From assembly GCA_026386955.1 (NCBI GenBank), contig JAPLMQ010000187.1, positions 1 to 49,520 on the forward strand: a stretch of DNA of 49,520 nt. The letters are read 5' to 3'. The notes beneath the pieces are model-generated. The model was given only the letters and a program-made list of their open reading frames with translations, was not told where the DNA came from and did no database searches. This DNA is from Planctomycetota bacterium (GTDB lineage: Bacteria; Planctomycetota; Phycisphaerae; Phycisphaerales; Phycisphaeraceae). This document shows positions 10,594 through 17,661 of this stretch, in pieces (position 1 is the stretch's first letter; every line of letters starts with the position of its first letter). A program made the position numbers and the translations under genes.

Positions 10594-13454
10594 ACATGGG
10601 CGTCACCCTTCATCGCCAACTCGTCGCGTCGGGGCCGCTGCCCGCCTGGGCCGTGGCGTTGATCGTCGTCGCGGCCCTCGCGGGGGCGCTCTGGCTCCTC
10701 CGCGGCGAGGCCCGCGCCCGCCGCCGCCCCGTGCGCCTGCGCCTGCTCATGACGACGCGCACCATCGTGATCGTCCTCCTGGGCCTGCTCCTCGCCCAGC
10801 TCGTGCTCGTCACGCGGCGCGAGGAGCGCCGCCCCGCGACGCTCCTGCTGATGGCCGACCGCTCGCGCAGCATGCTCCGCGCCGACGCCTACGACGGCGT
10901 GGCTTTGCTCGACCTGGCCCAGGCGCTGGGCGTCGCCGGGCTCGACGGGCGCGAGGCCGTCGCTGGGCGGGCCGAGCGCTTCCTGCAGGCGGGTCGGCCC
11001 AAGCTCGCGGCCACGCGGGCGACGTTGACGCGCGTCAGCGACGAGATCAGCCAAGGCCTGCCCTGGAGCGAGCGGTTCACCAAGTCGTTTGCCGAGCACC
11101 AAGCCGACCTGACCCGCCTCGCCGAGGACCTTCGCCCGCTCTGCGCCTCGCTCGCCGCGATCGAGGCCCGCGCCCCCGCGGCCACCGCGCCGGCCACGGC
11201 CCCGGCGGCGACTTCCCCCACATCCGCCCCCGCGTCGCTCACCGCCGTCTACGAACTGCCCGCGCAGCTCGCCGCCCTCGCCGCGTCGTTCGCCAACCCC
11301 GCGACGGCGCTGGCCTACCCTGCCTCCGCCGCGGCCGCCCGCGCCAAGGGCGAGGAGCTCGCCCAAGCCTGGGCCGAGGCCACTCGCGCCCTCCAAGCCG
11401 CCCAGGCCCGGTTCGACGCCGCCTATCTCGCCCGCGCCACGCCCGAGCTCCGCCGCGAGCTTGAGGAGGTCAAGCGGCTCACCCGCTTCGAGCTCGCCCA
11501 CCGGCTCGCGAAGCGGCTCGAGGCCGACGCCCGCATCGCCCCCAAGCACCGCATCGAGCTCGTCGGCTTCGACGCCCTCACGCCGGGCGACGCGCTGCCC
11601 TACACCGACCTCTACGAGCCCCTCGCCCAGACGCTCACCCGCCTGACCGACGCGACGCTCTCGGGCCTGGTCGTCCTCTCCGACGGCCAGCAGAACGTGC
11701 CCGACCGCCCCGCGGTGATGACCCGCCTGACCGGGCGCGCGATCCCCTTCGTCGCCGCGGGCGTGGGGCTCGCCGACGAGCCGATGGACGTCGCCGTCAC
11801 CGACTACGAGGCCCCCACGCTGGTGCAGCGCGACAAGCCCGTCGAGCTCGTCGCCAAGCTCAAGACCGCCGCCCCGGAGGGGACCGACATCGCCGTCACG
11901 CTCTCCGACGGCGAGAAGGTCCTCGCCAACGCGGCGATCAAGGCCGACGGCGGCCGGCGCGCCGAGGTGACGCTCAGCTTCCGCCTCGCCGAGAAACCGG
12001 CGGGGGCCCTGACGCTCGCCGCCCGCACGACCCAGCCCGACGCCGCGCCGGCGAACGACCAGGTCCGCGTGGCGATCGGCGTGCTCGACCGCCCGTCGCG
12101 CGTGCTGGTCGTCGCGCCCACGCCGCGGTGGGACGTCGTCGCCGTGATGCGGGCCCTGGGCAAGGCCCCGACGCGGCTCGACACGGTCTTCTGGGACCGC
12201 GCGAAGGAGAAGGAAAAAACCGCCGCCGCCGCGATACCGGGGAGTCCCACCGACGCGGCCGCAGCTGCGCCATCGCCGACCCCCGCTCCGCCGCCCGCGG
12301 GGACTGCCGTCGCCGCGACCTCTCCCTCGGGCGCCGCCGCCTCGCGCGGGAAGATCCCCGCGACCTTGAGCGCCATGAAGCGGTACGACCTAGTCGTCCT
12401 CGACGGCCGGGCCTTCCCGGGCATGGCCGAGAGCGACGTCGCGCTCTTCTCCGACTACGTCGCCCGCGAGGGCGGCCGGCTGATCGTGCTCCACGACGGC
12501 CTGCCCGGCGGATACATCGAGCGCCTCCCCTCGCTGGTGGGGACGTCGGCCGCGACGCAGCCCGCCGCCGACGCGATCGCCGGCGGGCTCTCCCCCTCGG
12601 CCTCGGCCGCGGCCTACCCCGCCGTCTCGCTCGTGGCCGACCCCGCCCAGAGCGCCGGGCTGTGGAGGACGCTCGCCCAGCCGCAGCGGCTCGCGCCCGT
12701 CCCCAGCCAGTCGCTCACGCTGCTGGAGCACGCCGGCCAGCCGATCCTCAGCGTCGGTCTCGCCGGGCGCGGGCGGGTCTACGCGATGGGCGTGGCCGAC
12801 CTCTTCCGCCTGCGCGAGTGGGACGCGCTGGGCTCGCTCGACCATTTCCTGCAGCGGCTCGTCGAGGACGCGCTGCAGCCCGGGCAGATCGATCCCGCGT
12901 CACCCGTGGGCCTCTACCCGCGCTTCCCGGTGGCCGGCGCGCGGGCGTGGGTGGTGGTCCACGGGGCCGCGGCCGCGCCCAAGGGCAAGATCACGCTCCC
13001 CGGTGGCGAGTCAATCGCGCTGGCCTTCGCGGCGCAGGGGCCCGCGCCGGCGGGGGGCGAAAAGTCCGGCGACAAATCGGCCGACGCGTCGGGCGGCGCA
13101 TCGTCGGGCGCGGTCTTCAGCGCTCCGATCACGATCAACGCGGCCGGCCCCGTCACGGTCGAGATCGAAGGCCAGCCGGCGCTCAAGGCCGAGGTCGTCT
13201 CGCCGATCTTCAACGAGGACGTCGAGATCCGCCTCAACCGCGAGGCCCTCGCCCGCCTCGCCGCCCAGGCCGGCGGCCAGAGCGTCGGCCTCACCGAATT
13301 GCCCGAGCGCCTGGCCGAGCTTCCCGCGAAGGTCGAGACCACCGTCGCCGTGCAGGAGACCCGCCTCTGGAACGCGTGGGCCTTCCTGATCCTGATCGCC
13401 GCGGCGATGACCTGCGAATGGGTCTTCCGCCGCAACAGCGGGTTCGCGCTCTAG
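10590..13454 (+). CDS. Large membrane VWA/GATase-like protein
   Basis: ATG 10590 overlaps the previous stop (ATGA). The 954-residue protein has transmembrane helices near residues 19-40 and 53-75, a degenerate VWA-like module split around an Ala-rich helical insert (LLMADRSRSMLRAD ... LSGLVVLSDGQQNVP), a beta domain, a GATase1-like domain (RVLVVAPTPRWDV, YDLVVLDGRAFPG, EGGRLIVLHDG) with an internal Ala/Pro-rich loop, and a C-terminal helix (AWAFLILIAAAMTCEWVF). The layout mirrors the preceding gene, so the two are probably paralogous partners. It closes the operon. DRSRS departs slightly from DxSxS but keeps the key positions. Confidence 0.85.
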   Translation: MNMGVTLHRQLVASGPLPAWAVALIVVAALAGALWLLRGEARARRRPVRLRLLMTTRTIVIVLLGLLLAQLVLVTRREERRPATLLLMADRSRSMLRADAYDGVALLDLAQALGVAGLDGREAVAGRAERFLQAGRPKLAATRATLTRVSDEISQGLPWSERFTKSFAEHQADLTRLAEDLRPLCASLAAIEARAPAATAPATAPAATSPTSAPASLTAVYELPAQLAALAASFANPATALAYPASAAAARAKGEELAQAWAEATRALQAAQARFDAAYLARATPELRRELEEVKRLTRFELAHRLAKRLEADARIAPKHRIELVGFDALTPGDALPYTDLYEPLAQTLTRLTDATLSGLVVLSDGQQNVPDRPAVMTRLTGRAIPFVAAGVGLADEPMDVAVTDYEAPTLVQRDKPVELVAKLKTAAPEGTDIAVTLSDGEKVLANAAIKADGGRRAEVTLSFRLAEKPAGALTLAARTTQPDAAPANDQVRVAIGVLDRPSRVLVVAPTPRWDVVAVMRALGKAPTRLDTVFWDRAKEKEKTAAAAIPGSPTDAAAAAPSPTPAPPPAGTAVAATSPSGAAASRGKIPATLSAMKRYDLVVLDGRAFPGMAESDVALFSDYVAREGGRLIVLHDGLPGGYIERLPSLVGTSAATQPAADAIAGGLSPSASAAAYPAVSLVADPAQSAGLWRTLAQPQRLAPVPSQSLTLLEHAGQPILSVGLAGRGRVYAMGVADLFRLREWDALGSLDHFLQRLVEDALQPGQIDPASPVGLYPRFPVAGARAWVVVHGAAAAPKGKITLPGGESIALAFAAQGPAPAGGEKSGDKSADASGGASSGAVFSAPITINAAGPVTVEIEGQPALKAEVVSPIFNEDVEIRLNREALARLAAQAGGQSVGLTELPERLAELPAKVETTVAVQETRLWNAWAFLILIAAAMTCEWVFRRNSGFAL

Positions 13455-13524
13455 TCCCGCCAAACCCGCGCAACCCAAACCCGCGTAACATGAATCGTCG
13501 CCCCTTTGCCGGAGGGAATGCGCG

Positions 13525-14262
13525 ATGGCTCCGCTGCCGCGGTCGATGACGCCCGAGTTGATGGACGACCCGAACCTCGATCCCGCGGCCCACGCCGCGG
13601 CGCTCGCGGGGTTGGCGCGGCTGAACCGCCTCAGCCGGAGCGTCGAGGTCGTCTGGGCGCCGATGCGGGAATGGGCCCGGCGGCGCGGCCTGGACCGCCT
13701 GCGCGTGCTCGACGTCGCCACGGGGTCGGGCGATGTGCCGATCGCGCTGGCCGCGCGGGCGGCGCGCGAGGGGATCGCGCTCGCGATCGACGCCTGCGAC
13801 ATGAGCGAGCAGGCTCTGGCGATCGCGCGCGGAAAGGCGAAGCGGGCGCGGGTGGAGTTGAACGCCTTCCGGCTCGACGTGGTGCGCCAGCCGATCCCCG
13901 CCTTGCCCGACGGGAAACCGGGGAATCCGGGGGAGCCTTACGACGTGGTCCTCTCGTCGCTCTTCCTGCACCACCTGACGCGCGAGCAGGCCGTCGGCGT
14001 GGTGGGGCACATGGGGCGGGCCGGGCGGTTGGTGCTGGTCAACGACCTCGAGCGCCGGTGGAGGAACCTGGTGCTGGTCGGCGCGTCGGCGCTGCTGCTG
14101 ACGCGCTCGCGCGTGGTGCACGTCGACAGCCGGTTGTCGGTGCGGGCGGCGTGGACGTGCGGGGAGATGCGGGCGATCTTCGAGGAGGCGGGCTTGGCCG
14201 GGGCCCGCGTCGGAAGAAGGGCGCTCTGCCGGCTGCTCGCGATGTGGGAGCGCCCTGAATGA
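13525..14262 (+). CDS. SAM-dependent methyltransferase of the type III PKS operon
   Basis: This 245-residue class I methyltransferase has motif I VLDVATGSGDVPIAL at residues 61-75, then CDMSEQALAIARGKA and VVLSSLFLHHLT. The start is ATG 13525 with GGAGGG about nine bases upstream. The insert GKPGNPGEPY before the FLHHLT strand is encoded by a stretch of the short CCGGGGAAT repeat seen elsewhere in the window. It overlaps the oxidoreductase (ATGA) and leads a three-gene operon with a type III PKS. By analogy with the known planctomycetal and cyanobacterial clusters, it would O-methylate the resorcinol or quinol product. That is an inference from context. Confidence 0.88.
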   Translation: MAPLPRSMTPELMDDPNLDPAAHAAALAGLARLNRLSRSVEVVWAPMREWARRRGLDRLRVLDVATGSGDVPIALAARAAREGIALAIDACDMSEQALAIARGKAKRARVELNAFRLDVVRQPIPALPDGKPGNPGEPYDVVLSSLFLHHLTREQAVGVVGHMGRAGRLVLVNDLERRWRNLVLVGASALLLTRSRVVHVDSRLSVRAAWTCGEMRAIFEEAGLAGARVGRRALCRLLAMWERPE

Positions 14263-15725
14263 CGCCCGACTTGGCCGAGGTCCGCGCGACGATCGACCTC
14301 GCTGCCGCCGGGCGGGTGTGGGACGCCGTGGTCGTCGGCGCGGGGCCGGCCGGCGCCGCGGCGGCGATCGCGCTGGCGCGGCGGGGGCGGGAGGTGCTGC
14401 TGGTCGACAAGGCCGCGTTCCCGCGCGAGAAGGTCTGCGGCTGCTGCCTCAACCGCTCGGCCCTCGCGTCGCTGGAGCGGTTGGGGTTGGGCGGGCTGCC
14501 GGCCCGATCGGGCTCGCCTGCGCTGACGCGCCTCGTGCTCGCCGCGGGCGGACGGCGGGCGGCGATCGCCTTGCCGGGCGGGGTGGTGCTGTCGCGCGCG
14601 ATGCTCGACGCGGCCTTGGTCCGTCACGCGGTGCGGGCCGGTGCGGCGTTCCTGCCGGGCGTGCGGGCGAGCTTGCATGCGAAGGCTGTGGAGGCGGATC
14701 GACTCGATGGCGACGCCCGAGTGGACTCTGGCCGTGCCACACCGCAGCCGAAGGCTGCTGTGTGCCGGTCAACCGGAGGTTCAGGGGCGGCGGACGGCCC
14801 GCATTCGTTTGACCGAGAGACTCGCACAAAGACGATTGCGGATCGTGGGCGTGTTGGTGATCCGCACATAGCAGCCTTCGGCTGCGATGTGGCACGGCCA
14901 TTGGCGTCCGGGGAAACGCCACAGGAGGACGGCGACTTCCGCGAGATTCAGTTGACCGCCGCGGATGGCAGCGTGGTGATCGCCCGCGCCCGCGTCGTCC
15001 TCGCGGCGGATGGCTTGGGCGGTCGCCTGCTCGACGACGAGCCGGGCTGCGAGGCGGAGGTCGATCCGCGGTCGCTCATCGGCGTCGGGGCGATCGTCTC
15101 CGTGGATTCGATGGCGCAAGAGGCCGCGGCCTTCTATGTTCCCGGTACGGTCTTCATGTGCTGCGGCCGGGGCGGCTACGTCGGGCAGACGCGGACGGAG
15201 GATGGCCGGCTCGACATCGCCGCGGCGCTCGATCCGGCTGCGATGAAATCAGCGAGCGGGCCGGCGGAATTGATCGCGGCCATCCTGAAGCAAGCCGGCC
15301 TTCCCGCGCCGACGGATTTGGCGGCCGTCGATTGGCGCGGCACGCCGCGGCTGACGCGCCGGCGCTCCCCTGCGGGGCGGCGCGTGCTCGCGATCGGCGA
15401 CGCGGCGGGCTACGTCGAGCCCTTCACCGGCGAGGGGATCGCCTGGGCGCTGGCGTCGGGCGAGGCCGCCGCGCCCTTCGCGGAGGCGGCGATGGATTCC
15501 TGGTCGCCCGCCGTCGCGCGCGGCTGGGCCCGCGCCTACGCTTCCGTGGTCGGCCGGCGCAGGCGGGCGTGCGGGTGGATCGCGGCGGGGCTCCGCCGGC
15601 CGCGTCTGACCGGGGCGGTGGTGGCGGTGCTGTCGAAGTGGCCGGCGCTGGCCCGGCCTTTGGCGTGGAACATCGGCGCCGCGGGGGCGGGCGTCGAGGA
15701 AGCATCAACCCATCCGCAAACGTGA
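14259..15725 (+). CDS. FAD-dependent oxidoreductase of the type III PKS operon
   Basis: This 488-residue flavoprotein is of the geranylgeranyl-reductase/monooxygenase type. It has the Rossmann motif VVVGAGPAGAAAA (GAGPAG at residues 27-32), EKVCGCC (57-63), LAADGLGG, and the second FAD motif IGDAAGYVEPFTGEGIAWAL near residue 378. It overlaps the methyltransferase start and ends 9 bases before the PKS, so it is operonic. Oddly, residues about 158-214 are encoded entirely by a 172-bp inverted-repeat element (14729-14900); the frame stays open through it and the family sequence resumes at FREIQLTAADG. The insert lies between the FAD-binding and substrate domains, so the enzyme may still fold. 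It probably oxidises/decarboxylates or hydroxylates the PKS product. Confidence 0.87.
   Translation: MTPDLAEVRATIDLAAAGRVWDAVVVGAGPAGAAAAIALARRGREVLLVDKAAFPREKVCGCCLNRSALASLERLGLGGLPARSGSPALTRLVLAAGGRRAAIALPGGVVLSRAMLDAALVRHAVRAGAAFLPGVRASLHAKAVEADRLDGDARVDSGRATPQPKAAVCRSTGGSGAADGPHSFDRETRTKTIADRGRVGDPHIAAFGCDVARPLASGETPQEDGDFREIQLTAADGSVVIARARVVLAADGLGGRLLDDEPGCEAEVDPRSLIGVGAIVSVDSMAQEAAAFYVPGTVFMCCGRGGYVGQTRTEDGRLDIAAALDPAAMKSASGPAELIAAILKQAGLPAPTDLAAVDWRGTPRLTRRRSPAGRRVLAIGDAAGYVEPFTGEGIAWALASGEAAAPFAEAAMDSWSPAVARGWARAYASVVGRRRRACGWIAAGLRRPRLTGAVVAVLSKWPALARPLAWNIGAAGAGVEEASTHPQT
14729..14900. repeat. REPIN/MITE-like element A inside a reading frame
   Basis: The 36-base ends 14729-14764 and 14865-14900 are inverted copies matching at 34 of 36 positions (outer bases TGGCCGTGCCACA). 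Each end is itself a near-palindrome built on GCAGCCGAAGGCTGC. Two inverted REP units round a ~100-base spacer is the structure known as a REPIN. No transposase is encoded, and no clear target duplication is visible (CTC before, TTG after). The element lies in the oxidoreductase gene, adding about 57 codons without a stop in the sense frame. Confidence 0.85.
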
Positions 15726-15734
15726 GCCGCCGCC

Positions 15735-16886
15735 ATGGATACCGCCGCCCCCGGAAACCCCGGAAACCCCGGAAAATCAGGACATCCCGCGATCTTGGCC
15801 CTTGGCGTCGCGCAACCGTCGCGCTCGATCGGGCAGGGGCGCGCCGCCGAGCTCGCGCGGACCTGCTGCCGATTGACCGATCAGCAGGCGCGGCTGCTCC
15901 CCACGCTCTACCGGCGGGCGAACGTCGACCGGCGCGCGAGCGTCCTGCTCGAGGGGCCTGCCGGCGACTCCGACGAACAGACCTTCTTCTCCCCGGCGGT
16001 CGACGCGGGTGACCGCGGCCCGACGACGCGCGACCGCATGGAGCGATATGCCCGCGAGGCTGGGCCGCTGGCGCTGCAGGCGGCCGGGGCGGCGCTGCGC
16101 GAGGCGGGGGCGGACGCGGCGGACGTTGGGCAAATCGTCGTCGTCTCCTGCACCGGCTTCGAGGCCCCGGGCGTCGACGCCGCGTTGATCAACGGGCTGG
16201 GCTTGGCGACGACGGTGGGGCGCACGCAGGTGGGCTTCATGGGCTGCCACGGGGCGCTCAACGGCCTGCGGACCGCGGCGGCGCTGGCGAAGTCGCCCGC
16301 GCCGGGCTCGCCGCCGCTGGTGCTGCTCTGCGCGGTGGAGCTCTGCACGCTCCATTTCTTCTACGGGTGGGACCCGCAGAAGATCGTCGCCAACGCGATC
16401 TTCGCCGACGGGGCGGCGGCGGCGGTGATCGGGCCGGCGACGAGCGAGGCGACCGCGGCGGACTCGTGGCGGATCGCCTCGTCGGGCTCGTGCCTCTTTC
16501 CCGACTCCCTCGATGCGATGAGTTGGCGGATCGACGATCACGGGTTTTTGATGACGCTCTCGCCGCGCGTGCCGGACCTGATCACGCAGAACCTCCCGGC
16601 CTGGATCGACCGCTGGCTGGGCGCGTCGGGGTTGGCTCGCGGCGACGTGAAGTCGTGGGCGATCCATCCCGGCGGGCCGAGGATCATCAAGGCGGTGGTG
16701 GAGTGTTTGGGGCTGCCCGAAGGCGCGGGGGCAACGTCGGAGCGCGTGCTGGCGGATTGCGGGAACATGTCGTCGCCGACGCTGCTGTTCATCCTCGAGC
16801 GGCTGCGCGCGGCGGGGGCGGAGCGCCCCTGCGTGGCGATCGGCTTCGGCCCGGGCCTCGCGGCGGAGGCGGCGTTGTTTTTGTGA
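15735..16886 (+). CDS. Type III polyketide synthase (chalcone/stilbene synthase family)
   Basis: This 383-residue protein has the complete triad: Cys171 in GFMGCHGALNG, His311 in WAIHPGGPRII, Asn344 in LADCGNMSSPT, and the C-terminal GFGPGLAAEAALF loop typical of the family. Length is normal. The N-terminal GNPGNPGKSGHP is encoded by a short GC repeat and is probably a non-conserved leader, so the true start could be later. It is third in an operon with a methyltransferase and a flavoenzyme, the layout found in Planctomycetota and in hierridin-producing picocyanobacteria. The product is therefore most likely a long-chain alkylresorcinol made from a fatty acyl starter and malonyl-CoA units. 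Cytoplasmic, with a lipid-like product. Confidence 0.93.
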   Translation: MDTAAPGNPGNPGKSGHPAILALGVAQPSRSIGQGRAAELARTCCRLTDQQARLLPTLYRRANVDRRASVLLEGPAGDSDEQTFFSPAVDAGDRGPTTRDRMERYAREAGPLALQAAGAALREAGADAADVGQIVVVSCTGFEAPGVDAALINGLGLATTVGRTQVGFMGCHGALNGLRTAAALAKSPAPGSPPLVLLCAVELCTLHFFYGWDPQKIVANAIFADGAAAAVIGPATSEATAADSWRIASSGSCLFPDSLDAMSWRIDDHGFLMTLSPRVPDLITQNLPAWIDRWLGASGLARGDVKSWAIHPGGPRIIKAVVECLGLPEGAGATSERVLADCGNMSSPTLLFILERLRAAGAERPCVAIGFGPGLAAEAALFL

Positions 16887-16904
16887 GCGACGGCGGCGAC
16901 CTCT

Positions 16905-17134
16905 TCTGATCAGAGACGGGGACTGTGTCCCCGAAGCTGGAGCGATAGGCGGTACTCCGCCTCGCGCGACGTGCCGCATGTGCGGAGGCGCCGTGATCCA
17001 CGTCGATGCCGCATCGACGGCGTTTTCCAGAGGCGTCATCCGGTTCTTGCGCCGTCAACGACGCCGGCACGTCGTGCGAGGCGAGTACGCCTTTCGCCCG
17101 AACGTCGGACACACAGTGTCCGGCTCTGATCAGA
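16905..17134. repeat. Inverted-repeat element B between convergent genes
   Basis: The two ends start with TCTGATCAGAG (16905-16915; inverted at 17124-17134) and can be aligned inward for about 70 bases. Each arm holds two hairpins: GGGGAC/GTCCCC and AGGCGG/CCGCCT on the left, GGACAC/GTGTCC and AGGCG/CGCCT on the right. The stem bases differ between arms but pairing is kept. The element fills the 286-base gap between the PKS and the STAS gene, leaving no room for another gene. It may also end transcription from both sides. No transposase is present. Confidence 0.75.
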
Positions 17135-17172
17135 CAAGGGTCAGACAAGGGCCAAGGCGTCTCCGCGTCCCC

Positions 17173-17511
17173 TCACCGCTGCATCTGCAGGCCGGCCAGC
17201 GCGGTGGGCACGTCGGCGGTGAACTCGAAGATCTTCTCGAGCCCGGTGGTGAGGAAAACGGCCCAAGTGGTGTCGTTGATGGCGGCGAGGCGGAGCTTGG
17301 CCTGGCGGTTGAACATCAGCGCGCGGAGGCGCAGGAGCTGCGAGAGGTTGGAGCTGTTGAGCTTGGTGACGCCCGAGAGGTCCAGGACGATGTGGGGCGT
17401 CTTGGCGGCGTGCTGGAGCTTCTCGCGGATCGACAGCAGGTCGTCGGAGAGCGAGGGTTCGTCGCCGAGCTTGACGAGCCAGATGTGGTCGGACCAGGCT
17501 TGGATGGTCAT
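17173..17511 (-). CDS. STAS-domain protein (anti-sigma-factor antagonist type)
   Basis: This 112-residue protein begins MTIQAWSDHIWLVKL and has the STAS core HIVLDLSGVTKLNSSNLSQLL; the Ser of the usual phosphorylatable DSxG/S region is in NSSNLSQ. The rest (LRLAAINDTTWAVFLTTGLEKIFEF) matches the C-terminal helix and strand of SpoIIAA-like antagonists. The start at 17511 is chosen because the domain begins there and upstream codons are Arg/Pro-rich low complexity. It lies 150 bases downstream of gyrA. Cytosolic; could respond to a PP2C-type phosphatase such as the one at 32947-34911, but this is an inference. Confidence 0.88.
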   Translation of the reverse strand: MTIQAWSDHIWLVKLGDEPSLSDDLLSIREKLQHAAKTPHIVLDLSGVTKLNSSNLSQLLRLRALMFNRQAKLRLAAINDTTWAVFLTTGLEKIFEFTADVPTALAGLQMQR

Positions 17512-17661
17512 GCAGGCACTCCGGATGATCGGGTCGTGCGCGAAATAGGGACGAAGCCGGCGACAAGGCGAGGACACGAGGCGGGACGGAACGAGACAAG
17601 GCAGAGCAAGGCGGAGGCGCGGACACCCGGACGAGAATCGCGGCGGGACTCGGGACAAGGC

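Noticed and set aside
14720..14910. Target-site duplication around element A
   Set aside because: The flanking bases (CTC on the left, TTG on the right) do not match, so no duplication can be claimed.
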